From assembly GCA_010015745.1 (NCBI GenBank), contig ML978280.1:1-64000 (forward strand): a DNA stretch of 64,000 bases, written 5' to 3'. A program made the position numbers and the translations under genes. This document shows positions 1 through 9,997 of this stretch, in pieces; position 1 is the stretch's first letter; every line of letters begins with the position of its first letter. Origin of the DNA: Setomelanomma holmii (taxonomy: Eukaryota > Ascomycota > Dothideomycetes > Pleosporales > Phaeosphaeriaceae). The notes beneath the pieces are model-generated. The model saw only the letters and a list, made by a program, of their open reading frames with translations. It searched no databases and had not been told where the DNA came from.

Positions 1-85
1 AAGGCCTGCATATACAGCTAGCAGCTCTCTCCTTCTTGCAACTGGTAGGCTATGGTGCCTTTTGAGGTGCTCATCTAGGCTATAG

Positions 86-122
86 ACAGCGTGCTGATGC
101 TCTACGCATATCAGCACGCTGT
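86..122. repeat. Perfect 13-bp inverted repeat (hairpin)
   Basis: ACAGCGTGCTGAT at 86-98 is the exact reverse complement of ATCAGCACGCTGT at 110-122, with an 11-base loop. It lies in the non-coding part of the transposon relic and could be an internal piece of a terminal or subterminal repeat. I cannot see the partner end of the element inside the window. Confidence 0.7.
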
Positions 123-474
123 ATGCAGGGAGGTAGGTAAACATGATAGGATAGAGAGCAGAAGATAAGCAGGTGCTGTTGTAGACAGCTGTAGTAGGCT
201 GTAGAGAGCCAGAGAGAGCTAGAGGGGGGCCAGAGGGGGCATTCCTCCAATCGCAGAGGAATGGCCCCAACGATTTTGGTGAGGCGAGGGGCTGCAGCCA
301 ATCAGCGATCACGGTGGAATGCCCCTCGGGGGCATCCCCTTGGGGATTCATAAGGCATGGTTGCAATTAAAGCTAATTTAAGAGAGAATTTAGGGGCATG
401 CAGATAGCTTGCCTACTTCAACCGTTAACTCTCTTAATTAGCTTACTAAAGGCGCTGAGATAATAGCGTATTTC

Positions 475-765
475 TTGGTGTTGATGCGCAACTAATTTAA
501 GTAGTCTCAAGCAGCTAACGAGGCCGCCTCATGCTGTAAATTACGCAAAAGAAAGCGTATACAGGCAGAAAGAACTCTTACAGCTAAAGAGAGCGTGCGC
601 TTAACTACCTTAAGGAAGTTTGCAGTGCATAATAATAGGAAGAAGGCGAAGAAGAGCGCGCGCGCTGAGAGCAGTGAGCTGACTCAAAGGCGCTGTAGAT
701 GCTGCAGCAAGGCTAAGCACAACTTGCGCACATGTAAACAAGTAGAAGAGATACTCTCTGATTAA
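475..765 (+). pseudogene. Relic of a pogo-like (Tc1/mariner superfamily) transposase, C-terminal end only
   Basis: Read in the frame ending at the TAA at 763-765, this stretch gives a basic tail followed by a zinc knuckle of spacing C-x2-C-x4-H-x4-C (cysteines and histidine encoded at about 693-734). That tail, ending in HNLRTCK-like residues, is typical of fungal pogo/Fot-type DDE transposases. The frame is interrupted by a TAG in the run aag-tag-tct near 500, and no catalytic DDE domain lies upstream, so only a dead 3' end survives. The assignment rests on the knuckle and the preceding Lys/Arg-rich stretch. The start of the relic is approximate. Confidence 0.65.
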
Positions 766-1159
766 TTTAGTCTACTGTGCAGCACCGTAGAGGACTGTTG
801 AGGACTGTAGAGTTGCGTTTGTACTGTGCAAGACGGCAGATTTTGGTGGAGGCTTAGCAGAGTAGGCCACTCGCCCGTAGAGTACGTTATCTACAATACA
901 AGTAGTAAACGTTGCGTACATTATTGCAATAGGTGCGCTAGAAATTCTAAGCTCGTGGACCTGAGGTGTGTGAGGTAGTGCGCTGTTTGGCATTTCGGCG
1001 ACTAAAGGTCCCCGATGGTGGTGCGTCTCATCCACCTCGGCGGCTGTCCACGCATTGAGCAACATGGCGTCAAACACCACGTCCCCCGATGCTTCGGGAT
1101 TCGAAATCGTATCCCACTTCCACATCGCCTTGTTCAAGCGATTCTGACCCAAAGAAAAC
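766..1159. other. Intergenic, upstream of the Zn2Cys6 gene
   Basis: This is 394 bases between the transposon relic and the first regulator gene. The open frames here are overlapping and low in coding character. It presumably holds the promoter of the downstream gene; I see no recognisable site. Confidence 0.5.
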
Positions 1160-2935
1160 ATGCCTTCTCCGGAGAGCACAACGAACCACGCTCGCCCTGC
1201 TCCACTCGCCTGCTTGGAATGTCGTCGCACACATCTCAAGTGTGATGGGGTTCAACCGACTTGCGCACGTTGCAACGGTCGTGGATATGCGTGCACATAT
1301 ACACGCTCCGGGCGCGGTCGCCGACGCGGCGTGACACGTTCGGACACCGCTCCCCAAACCACCGTCGCACAAGTGCCTTTCGACCCTGCGGCGCCATCGC
1401 AATGGTTTCCAGACAGCGCAGCAAGCCTAAAGAGTGGGACTTCTGTTGGCGAGGCTTCCCGCAGCATTAAGGATGCGCCTCTCGTCGGGCAGCTGGCGAC
1501 ACCAGTCATGACCGCTGGCTCGACGACCGATTCACTAAGCGGCCGGCTTCCGCTCTGGGTGGATGACGAGCAGCACGTCAATCTGTATTATCTGAACTTC
1601 CACCCGAGTCATCCGATCTTGCTGCCAAGGAGCATGTACTGGAAGCAAAGCTATCCTCGGTATCTGAGAGCAGTTGTCCAGCTCATTGGCGGCCACTTTG
1701 CTCCAGCAGCATCAAAGGATGGCCTAAGAGAAAGGGCTGCTCAAGAGCTTCAAGAAGGTGAGCAAAGCGGTCCCGAAATGGTGCAGGCGCGCATTCTCTA
1801 CAGCATCGCTCTGTTCGCGCAGAACGACTCACGTGAAGGTCAACGCATTCTGGATTCAGCCATCGAAAGTGCTTTGAAGCTTGGCATGCACCGGCGAGAA
1901 TTTGCGGCATCAAATTCCAATGGCTTGACGCAGCTAGAAGAAAGCATGCGAAGGACATGGTACGAACTATACGTCACAGATGGCTGCGTGGCTGCGCTGC
2001 AACGAAAGTCGGCGTTCATGACCAACACTGTGAATGCCGACGTCCTGTTACCATGCGACGATTTTATCTACGAAGGCGGAATGTGCTTCATGCCTGCAAC
2101 GCTCGATGAGTTCCACTGCAATGTGTTTGCGGATGAAGAGAAAGTGTTCTCGTCTTTCTGCTATCGAATCGAAGCGGTTCGCCTTCTTGGACGAGTGCTA
2201 ACAATCACCGGAGCACACGGAGTCCATCGAGACCTGGTGCAGGCAGTAGACAACGCACTCGCCGCGTTCATTCATCATCTACCCCGCGCGAAGAGTGAAG
2301 CTGAGATCGTCAACACCTTTGGTGAGCTTGACGAGCTGATGTTCCAAGCACACACCATCGTTCAGTACAGCACCATCTTATTACACTTCCCGAGGGGTGA
2401 TCTCGTGTGCCCAGATCCGCTGACAAAAGAAGTGCCTGGCGGCAATAATACCCGACTCCTCTGCCCGTGCAATCGACAGCACGTACACTCCATCAAAGCC
2501 ATTGAGGCCTCGAAAACGATTTCCATGCTAGCTGCGCTGCGGACTCCTGTGCAAAGACACGGTCCATTCTTAGTGTATCCAATCGCCCTCGCTGCTGTCG
2601 TGCAGCTGTCAATCAGCGCAATCCATGTCAAGACCTCTAGTGGTTGTATGGAGCAACATTCTGATCGTGTAAAGCTGATGCTAGGGGTTCTGAAGGCGTT
2701 AGGACGACACTGGGAATCTGCCGACTTCGTACTGCGCACCCTGAAGAAAGCAGCTTCTGCAGTATTCCGCAGTCCTCGTCTTGAGCCTTCGTATGCTTTG
2801 CAACAAGATGATCCTATGGACAGCGGCATAGAGACATGTCCGCACATATCGATGGAGCAAGATTGGCTCGACCATTTCGACCTCCAGGACCTGAATGGGC
2901 TTGTTGGGCTAGACAATTCGGCTTTTCGGATATAA
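1160..2935 (+). CDS. Zn2Cys6 fungal-type transcription factor
   Basis: An uninterrupted 591-residue protein. The N-terminus has a Gal4-type binuclear zinc cluster with cysteines at residues 18, 21, 28, 35, 38 and 45 (C-x2-C-x6-C-x6-C-x2-C-x6-C). A basic linker (GRGRRRG) follows at about residues 52-58. The rest fits the fungal-specific regulatory middle domain, including a stretch at about 215-280 with the usual RRTWYELYVTD-like motif. Family members are nuclear, DNA-binding transcription regulators. The start is the first ATG and lies 17 codons before the zinc cluster. The gene converges on the ETHE1 gene, so it is a candidate regulator of the adjacent sulfide-oxidation genes, but the sequence does not prove this. 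The target is unknown. Confidence 0.93.
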   Translation: MPSPESTTNHARPAPLACLECRRTHLKCDGVQPTCARCNGRGYACTYTRSGRGRRRGVTRSDTAPQTTVAQVPFDPAAPSQWFPDSAASLKSGTSVGEASRSIKDAPLVGQLATPVMTAGSTTDSLSGRLPLWVDDEQHVNLYYLNFHPSHPILLPRSMYWKQSYPRYLRAVVQLIGGHFAPAASKDGLRERAAQELQEGEQSGPEMVQARILYSIALFAQNDSREGQRILDSAIESALKLGMHRREFAASNSNGLTQLEESMRRTWYELYVTDGCVAALQRKSAFMTNTVNADVLLPCDDFIYEGGMCFMPATLDEFHCNVFADEEKVFSSFCYRIEAVRLLGRVLTITGAHGVHRDLVQAVDNALAAFIHHLPRAKSEAEIVNTFGELDELMFQAHTIVQYSTILLHFPRGDLVCPDPLTKEVPGGNNTRLLCPCNRQHVHSIKAIEASKTISMLAALRTPVQRHGPFLVYPIALAAVVQLSISAIHVKTSSGCMEQHSDRVKLMLGVLKALGRHWESADFVLRTLKKAASAVFRSPRLEPSYALQQDDPMDSGIETCPHISMEQDWLDHFDLQDLNGLVGLDNSAFRI

Positions 2936-3186
2936 GGTTCACTCAGTAGGCGACGTGTCCCGGAGACAACGAGCGTTGTGTTGACGCCGGCGTTGTTACG
3001 ATAGGATAAAACCTCTGTATGAGTCCGCCATTTTGGTCATCCGTCTTGCTTCAAACTTCTCAAGCACTTGTATTATCAAGTACGAGACCCGGAACGATTT
3101 CCTACTAGCCAAGGTGCTTATGACAAGAATATCTGCATTCCGTTCGATATACATGCTCCTAGAGCTGGATTTATAATAGGTGATGA

Positions 3187-4424
3187 CTACCACTCCTCGC
3201 CTACGACTCTGACAGGCAGATGCATCAAGCGGTAGCCACCTGCTGTTGGGCAAGGCAGCCTTCCCGCGCGAATGTTGATCTGCAAAGACGCATCCAACAA
3301 CCTCGGCGCTGCTAAGCTTGCATCGCGCTCTTCGCGTAATGCAAGGAAGTCGTCTTCTTCAACACCTTGCGAAAGATGCTTATTCTTCGTTTTGTGATCT
3401 CGCACGGTCATCCAAGGCACGGCTTCGCAGCGTTCAGGACAGGCTGGATAGTCATGACCTGTCCAGATCTTGACATCGTCTGGCAATGCAAGCAAATTGC
3501 GCCCCGAATCGTACAGGCTCTTTGCGCTTCCACCGGGGAAATCGCAACGCGCTGTGCCAATGTCCGCATGGAAAATCGAATCGCCACAAAAGACGTTCGC
3601 TGAGATGGTGTGAGTAATTGCGCATCATTTTCGCAGCTTGAAAGTCGTCGCTCACCTCCGATTTGGTACCCTATGTGATCTGGAGTGTGTCCTGGCAGAT
3701 GCATGACTTTCGCAATCAATTCGCCGATCTTGAACGACTCATCGTCTTCGAACAAGTGATCGAACACGTCTTCATATTCGGCTGCCGGAATGCCATATTT
3801 ACCAGCAAAAAGATCCTGGACTTGCTTGATACGCCTTCCGATGCAAATCTGCGGTCTGGAGCCTTGCTTTTCGTGAAGGCGGTGTTGTAGATATGACGCC
3901 GCCGTGAGATGGTCTGCGTGTGCATGCGTCTCCAGAATCTTCTCAATTTGGTAGCCGTTTTCCGATATCATCGCGAGTAACGCATCTGCTGTGTCGGTGC
4001 TGATAGTCAGGGTATTGGGATTGTAATGAAGCACAGAATCGATTATCACGGCTTTCTTTGTGGCTGGATCAGCCACAACATATTGCCAAGTTCCTGTTCG
4101 CTCCTCGAAAGAACTCTGAATAATAGGCTCTTGTGTCATCATAGTTGCAGTACTGTACAGCTTTCCCTGCTTAGGATATGCTGTCCTCGACTGAGCGAAC
4201 AATGGAGTTGGGGCTGGAGTCGGTCCAAGGCATTTTGCGGCAGCTGGGTTTGCTATTCGACTTGACGGAATCCATGTCGCAGGGGAGATGCGCGCGAGGA
4301 CTTCTTGGTGCAGCAAACGCTGTTGTTGTCTTGCGACCCCGAATTTCGGCTCCCTTATTCGTCTTGCTGGACTCGACAACTGCCGTGTGCTGATTGGCTG
4401 TGTTGTAAGACCGAGGTTTCGCAT
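3187..4424 (-). CDS. Mitochondrial persulfide dioxygenase (ETHE1-like, metallo-beta-lactamase fold)
   Basis: CDS is complement(join(3187..3599,3656..4424)), 393 aa; the 56-bp intron (3600-3655) has GTGAG and CAG ends. Without splicing the frame runs into unrelated residues after GYQIGG; splicing restores GANVFCGDSIFHADIG. The metal-binding motif THAHADH is at residues 166-172, HLPGHTPDH follows, and the DxxxxxDIG and GHDYP stretches of ETHE1 enzymes come after the splice. The family oxidises glutathione persulfide to sulfite in the mitochondrial matrix, using iron. The first ~90 residues are rich in Arg, Ser and Ala and lack acidic runs, as expected of a targeting presequence; the conserved domain begins at about residue 97. 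The gene is divergent from SQR, which makes the persulfide substrate. Confidence 0.95.
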
Positions 4425-4846
4425 GTTCTTAATATCCTGTGTGATCGTGAATTTGGGTGGTAGACTGCAAAGGCACCAGTATTCCGTTGCGAGCAGCCAT
4501 CAGCTGTAGCATGTTTTTATGTATCGCCATCAAACGCTGATGTGCCCATGGCTGTCTATGGAAGCACTGCCTGCAGGGTTCGGTGAGTTGACAAGTAGAA
4601 CGCCGATGACGCTCCCGCACGGGACAAGACCCCGAACCCACGAGCCTCATCGTACGTTGCCCAACCCATTTTTCCAATATCGCCCGACTACAGGAGATAG
4701 ATATTTATAGCGAAGGGTTCTGAATTTTGTCGGTGCAGCGCTACCCTCGCTCGTGTGGCTCAAATCGTTTCTTTCGCACACTCGCTGCTGTTTTTCACTT
4801 TGTCCTGCCGAAGTTTTCGCAGGGTCCACAGCCACCAAAATTTACA
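4425..4846. promoter_or_regulatory. Shared divergent promoter between ETHE1 and SQR genes
   Basis: Only 422 bases separate the two start codons, which face away from each other, so both 5' UTRs and promoters must lie here. The arrangement suggests joint regulation of the two consecutive sulfide-oxidation steps. I did not identify a specific factor-binding site. An in-frame extension of SQR up to 4727 overlaps this region but looks like 5' UTR. Confidence 0.6.
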
Positions 4847-6199
4847 ATGCAGGCGTTGCGAACCCGTTTACCGCTGGCAGTCAGCCAATCAGCTGCCAGA
4901 CTCCAATGCTTCAATGCAGTTCGAAGTCTTGCAACGGTTGCGCCAACAACCAGCTCTACCAGAAGTCACAAAGTCGTCGTTGTTGGCAGCGGCTCCGCCG
5001 GCATCGCGCTCAGTCATCAACTTCTCCGAAAAGGTCATTTCAAGAAAGACGACGTTGCTGTCATCGATCCAGCAACATGGCACAATTATCAGCCCGGCTG
5101 GACGCTCGTGGGCGGCGGGTTGAAGAGCAAGGAGGACTTGAGACGACCAGTGCATGAATTGATCGGACCGAAGCTCAAATTCTACAATAAGAACGCCGCA
5201 GCCATTCACCCCAAAGAGAACTGCCTAACGCTGGGAGATGGTGACAAGATCAGCTATGATCAACTTGTCGTCGCTCCAGGCATCACAATCGATTATGGCA
5301 GCGTCAAGGGATTGTCCGAAGCAATGGCCGATCCAAGCAGTCTTGTCGCGTCCATCTACAGCTACGACTACTGCGACAAGGTCTTCCGGAATATTCGGCA
5401 TACGGAGAAGGGTGCAGCAATTTTCACGCAGCCCGCTGGCATTGTCAAGTGCGCTGGTGGTCCGCAGAAGATCATGTGGCTCGCGCTCGACCACTGGAAG
5501 AGGGCAGGCCTGTACAATTTCTCGCCTGATCAGTCTGCAATCAGGGTCACATTCGCCACAGGATTGCCCACAATGTTCGGTGTGCCAAAGTACAGCATCA
5601 AGCTCAACGAGCTGCGGGAAAAGAGGGGCGTCGAAGGGCTCTTCGAGCACAATCTCGTTTCAATAGACGGGAACACGGCGACTTTCGATCGTCCAGGCGG
5701 ACAAGAGCAGGTCAAGCGCGACTTCGACTTTCTCCACGTCGCGCCGAAGAACACACCACATGCGTTTGTCGCAGAAAGTGGGCTTGCTAACGAAGCTGGC
5801 TATGTCGACGTTGACCAACACACGCTGCAGCATAAGCTCTACAAGAACGTCTGGTCGATCGGCGACGCGTCGAGTTTGCCGACATCGAAGACCGTCGCTG
5901 CGATTACGTCTCAGGCACCTGTCCTCACGCACAATCTGCTGCTGAATATGGAAGGCAAGGACCCAGCTTCAGAATACGATGGCTACACATCTTGCCCAGT
6001 TCTGACCGGCGAGAAGGAGGTCTTGCTCGCGGAGTTCAAGTATGGCGGTGTGCCCAAGGAGACGTTTAATGAGTGGTTTGGCATCGATCAGGCTGTTCCG
6101 CGTCGCGCGTTCTATCACTTGAAGAAGGACTTCTTTCCGTGGGTTTACGATAGGTATCATGTCAAAGGGCAATGGGGCGGGCCGAAAGGGTGGATTTGA
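4847..6199 (+). CDS. Sulfide:quinone oxidoreductase, mitochondrial
   Basis: A 450-residue single-exon protein from the ATG at 4847. An in-frame ATG at 4727 would add 40 residues, but the inner start gives a classic presequence (Arg-, Ala- and Ser-rich, ending near SLATVA). The FAD-binding VVVVGSGSAG is at residues 43-52. The GIVKCAGGPQK stretch supplies a conserved Cys at about 202, characteristic of the eukaryotic/type II SQR (HMT2) group. The C-terminal GDASSLPTSKTVAAI is the second FAD contact. The enzyme oxidises hydrogen sulfide at the inner membrane and passes electrons to ubiquinone, forming persulfide. It shares a promoter with ETHE1, the next enzyme. Confidence 0.96.
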   Translation: MQALRTRLPLAVSQSAARLQCFNAVRSLATVAPTTSSTRSHKVVVVGSGSAGIALSHQLLRKGHFKKDDVAVIDPATWHNYQPGWTLVGGGLKSKEDLRRPVHELIGPKLKFYNKNAAAIHPKENCLTLGDGDKISYDQLVVAPGITIDYGSVKGLSEAMADPSSLVASIYSYDYCDKVFRNIRHTEKGAAIFTQPAGIVKCAGGPQKIMWLALDHWKRAGLYNFSPDQSAIRVTFATGLPTMFGVPKYSIKLNELREKRGVEGLFEHNLVSIDGNTATFDRPGGQEQVKRDFDFLHVAPKNTPHAFVAESGLANEAGYVDVDQHTLQHKLYKNVWSIGDASSLPTSKTVAAITSQAPVLTHNLLLNMEGKDPASEYDGYTSCPVLTGEKEVLLAEFKYGGVPKETFNEWFGIDQAVPRRAFYHLKKDFFPWVYDRYHVKGQWGGPKGWI

Positions 6200-6676
6200 G
6201 AGGCTATTCGGAGGGGTCATTTGCATGGCTTGCGGGTTCACATATGTTTTGCACCATTACCATAGCTAACTTAAACATTTGCGTATGAATTGTATCAAAA
6301 GTGTATCAGCATAGCAAGCATAGGCTTCTTGGATCTGAAGTGTTTGTCTATCTATCAGCGCACAACTACGGCGGTCATCAGCTTGTAGAAAACTCAAGAG
6401 CGACCATCGTGCCAAGGCCCTGCGGTCAATGCTGAAGCTCTGGTGTTCAGGCACAAGTCGCCGTTTGTCGACCATCGGCGACTGAATCATGGCACGATGT
6501 AAGTCAATGCTTTTGGGGCTTGATTCCGGCATGGTACGACTCGGGCTTTCTGGGTGCAAGTAGTGACGCCATTGTTTATACGTTTCTGTCAGTGACACAG
6601 CATCATTTTATGTATTCGAATGTCATGAAAGTCGTGTCATTTTGGAGGCTCATGATAGTTCACATTCTTCGCAGAT
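6200..6676. other. Intergenic between SQR and the carrier pseudogene
   Basis: About 480 bases with no frame that resembles a protein and no recognisable repeat. It holds the SQR 3' UTR and the former promoter of the carrier. Confidence 0.5.
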
Positions 6677-7709
6677 ATGCTGATCGTGAGATCTGGTGTG
6701 CACTCTAGCACCAATGTTCACTACCTATTCTGGTTCGGTGGTAGTGCTGCAGCAATGGCGACGTGTCTCACTCATCCTCTTGAGCTTGGTGAGTGCTGAT
6801 CAGAACTTGACCTGAATGGACTGACAAACAGGGTAGTCAAGGTCAGCGACACTGTCACCTCTGCGCACCGAAGCAACTGACTTCAAGACCAAGGTCCGCT
6901 TGCAAACCCAAGAACCTGGACCATTACGACGGAATCTGGGCGGAACTTCCTTGCGCGTTGTGAAGAATGATGGAGTATCTGGACTTCACAGTGGCATGTT
7001 CGCCTCGCTTTTGCGCCAGCTGACCTACTGGACGGTCCGATTCGGTATCTACAAAGAGAAAAAGCACCACATTCCATCAAATTCAGGCTTTTCGACTCTA
7101 TGTGGTATCGCAGCCATGTCCGGGCTTCGTCGGTGGAGTAGTAGGCAACGTCGCTGATGTTCTCACCGGCCGTATGCAGAACGACACGGCATTACCGCTG
7201 CACGAGCGCAGAAACTACCGCGGTGTTATTCATGGCCTCTTCCGCATGACTTTTGAAGAAGGGTCGCGAAGTTGGAGGCGGGGATGGCTACCGAATAGTG
7301 GTCGCGGCGCGGTCTCAACGGCCGCTCAGCTGGCCACATACGATGCCGCAAAAGCGTGGATGATCAACACATCTTGCGATGCAGGATACACTAAGCACGC
7401 AATTATCTGCATCTTGCGTGGCAGGCCTGACAGCAGTAACTGTGACAAGCCCGTTGGACATCGTGAAGACGAAGTTTATGTCGGCGAGAGGACGTCAAGG
7501 GACACTGCATCTTCTACGGGACATTGCCAGACGAGAAGGCGCGAGGTGGATAATCAAGGCTGGGTTCCGAGCTTCATGCGACAAGGGCCGTGAGTTGTTG
7601 AATTTGATTGTCGTGGCGATGCGATGCTCACATTTGCAGTCATACAATGGGCATATTGTTCCTCCTGGAAATGCATAGGAAAGCATATCAGCGTCTTTCA
7701 AGAACCTGA
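6677..7709 (+). pseudogene. Broken mitochondrial dicarboxylate carrier (DIC1-type SLC25 family)
   Basis: Pieces of a mitochondrial carrier appear in order but in changing frames: FWFGGSAAAMATCLTHPLEL from about 6730, TKVRLQTQ near 6895, FVGGVVGNVADVLTGRMQND near 7130, a repeat near 7270-7350, SPLDIVKTKFMSARG near 7450, and QGWVPSFMRQGP near 7560. These match the three P-x-[DE]-x-x-[KR] carrier repeats, and the RMQND segment is typical of dicarboxylate carriers. Frame changes are needed near 7120, near 7375 and near 7553. Introns with good GT-AG ends remain recognisable near 6790 and 7591-7640, so this is a decayed spliced gene and not a processed copy. Family members exchange malate, phosphate, sulfate, sulfite and thiosulfate, which makes its place beside SQR and ETHE1 notable. 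Confidence 0.85.
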
Positions 7710-7810
7710 GTGGACGGGGGAACGGAAATATTTTGGGGGCAAAGTGTCCCCCTATAGATGTAAGATGGCTCTCGTGGACTATGCAGCGTGGCGTCTACGC
7801 AATTGGATGC

Positions 7811-8026
7811 TGTGACGGTTATGAGGAGGAGCGGATCACGTGTGCCACGTGTCAGTGTCTGGTGCTGCTTCCTCACCTTATCAAGCACCTCTTACCTCAA
7901 CAGTATCGTAGATACGTCATGTAAACAGACCCTGCGGAAGGCCCTTGTGTACAGAAGCATGAGCACAAGGGAAACACACAGACGATAGAACACTCTTCTA
8001 ATTTCATTTTGCATTACACCGCTATA
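7811..8026. mobile_element. Solo LTR of a retrotransposon (copy 1) with 5-bp target duplication
   Basis: The stretch begins TGTGACGGTTATGAG and ends near CATTACACCGCTATA. It is flanked by the direct repeat GATGC at 7806-7810 and 8027-8031, as expected of an LTR-retrotransposon insertion. Its first ~115 bases match a second copy beginning at 30065, including the shared CTTATCAAGCACCTCTTACC block and the ATACGTCATGTAAACAGAC end. The start resembles fungal Ty1/Copia LTRs. The family assignment is from memory of the pattern, but the repeat itself is visible. No internal domain remains. Confidence 0.75.
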
Positions 8027-8031
8027 GATGC

Positions 8032-8454
8032 TCTGGGCTCAGGAAAAAGGGTGTGTCTGGTTCTTAGTTGTGTATGCTTTAGAAGTCGCCGAACATCGAC
8101 AGTGCCCTACAGCTTCCGAGTCTCCGAGTAGAGGAACGTCGCTTCCAGTCCTTGATAAGAAGTAGTATACATGTATTCGTAGATATTCATTGGATGCAAC
8201 ATAATCCAATTACGAATACAACGCCGACCTTCCCATGATATACAGGACACCTTGCCCTGCACCATAAAGGATGAGCGCAAACATCCACAAGACCCTACTT
8301 ATGAATGTCATGCAGTCCTTGAAATCAAATCACGATCAAAAGTCTCCTGGAGCACAATAGTGGACATCAATACCAGTCCAAAAAGTTTGGAGAAATAGAT
8401 TCATTTACTTTTCATAGCTACTAATCGTTACCATTACTTCTACATCATCATCAT
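8032..8454. other. Intergenic 3' region
   Basis: About 420 bases between the solo LTR and the stop of the choice-of-anchor B gene. It is relatively AT-rich, and I see nothing coding in it. Confidence 0.5.
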
Positions 8455-9997
8455 CTAATGCTGACCGTAGTACTTGCCCTTGCCGCGTCCCCACTTGGGC
8501 TTGACAACAAACGCACCACGATCAATCGTGTTGATGACCGTGTATCCGCTCGGGAAAGTCCAGTGCGACCAGGTACCTGCGTCCCAGAGCGCGTCACCAC
8601 CACCAGGCTGCGCATCGTCACCAGGGAAGACATCAAAGTAGGCAATTTCCTCGACCTTGGAGCCATCGGGGTTGCGCGGGATGGAGCTGACGTCGAGGAT
8701 ACGGAGACCGGACTGGTAGTTGGATTGGTACGCGAGACCGTCGTTGACAAACTGGTTGTGGTCGACCATGCGGGTTGTGGCCTTGTAGTAGCCAGTGACC
8801 TTGGGAGCTTCGAGGTTCTGAATGTCCCAGATGTAGGTCACTGCGTAGCCGTCCTTGGCAGGCGAGTTGGGCGCGGTCCGGTTGGGGTCGATTTGGCCCT
8901 CATCAAGCTCGTCGTCCATGACGATATGCGTCTGCCAGTACTCGTCGATGACCGAGCCCTGGTGGGTGTAGGATGCGCCAACGTAAGGAGTGCGGGAGAT
9001 GATGGCTCCAGCGCCGACGCCCTTCTTGTTGGTCACGTCGTAGATGGTGAGGGTGTCCTCGTTGTAGCCGTAGCAAATGTCACGACCATAGTACTTCTTG
9101 TGAGGTCCACGGTACACGATGCACTGAGCATCGTGGGTGTAGCCGTCTTGAGGCGCACAGCCCTCGACGTACGGCTTGGTGATATCATCGGTATTGATGA
9201 AGATGGGACCACCAGCGCAGGTATCATTGCGGCCAGGGCGGCCACCGCAGCCAAGAGCAACAACGTAGTTCTTCTCCTCGTTCGTACGGACAGTGTGCGA
9301 GCGGCCGGCAATACCTTGAGTGAGGTTTACCCACGCAATGTCGGTCTTGGTGTCGAAGGTCTTGGGGTTCTTCGGTGAGAGCTTGAGTAGCTTCTTCAAG
9401 TCAAAGAACTGGATTCCGTGGCCCCTGCCCTCGGATCCAATGACAAGGGTGTCCTTGAGGACGCTAATCTCGCGCCAGATGACAGAGTCATTTTGGGCAG
9501 GGAGGCGACCGAGGTACTCAAGCTGACCGTCCTCGGTGACTTCTGAGAAGGAAGCGCCATAAGTCTGGCCAATGGCAATGAACTCGCGGCCCTTGTAGCT
9601 CCATCCCCACGAGCCGGAACCCTCGCCAATGGCATCACCGAGTTCCTCATGTGTTTTGAAGTCGTACAGGTCAATGTTCTTGCACTTGTATGTCTGGTCT
9701 TCACGAGATCAGTAGCTGTCACGCATACATTTGATGAAGTTACATACCAGCATCGCCAACAACAGCCTCAACGCGACCGTTCTTGCACTCGATCTTGTTC
9801 TTGTTGGCGCGCTTCTCGTGGAAGCCGTTCCACTTCTTGCTGTCGTATTCGCCAGCGGCGCGGTGCTTGGCCCATGCTGCCTCTTTCGAGGACATCATAA
9901 GGTCCATGACCTCACCGGAGGCATACTCGGCATGGCTGAAACCTGAGGCGGAGGCCAGAGGCACAATGGCCGCAGTTGCGAGAGTTGACCACTTCAT
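8455..9997 (-). CDS. Secreted choice-of-anchor B family protein
   Basis: CDS is complement(join(8455..9698,9748..9997)), 497 aa, with a 49-bp intron at 9699-9747. The intron's acceptor is the first AG of gaagaccag, which keeps the frame and gives DADQTYKCKNIDLYDF. The protein starts with a signal peptide of about 19 residues (MKWSTLATAAIVPLASASG). The body fits the fungal choice-of-anchor B family: NIDLYDF, GEGSGSWGWSYKGREF, then LVIVD-like beta-propeller strands such as GLRILDVSSIP near the C-terminus. Function is unknown for this family in fungi; an extracellular or wall location is likely. The family name is recalled from pattern, and the secretion call is from sequence. Confidence 0.85.

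Noticed and set aside
8458..9378. A 306-codon + strand open frame
   Set aside because: It is the antisense shadow of the choice-of-anchor B gene; its Val/Leu-rich composition reflects the codon bias of the opposite strand.
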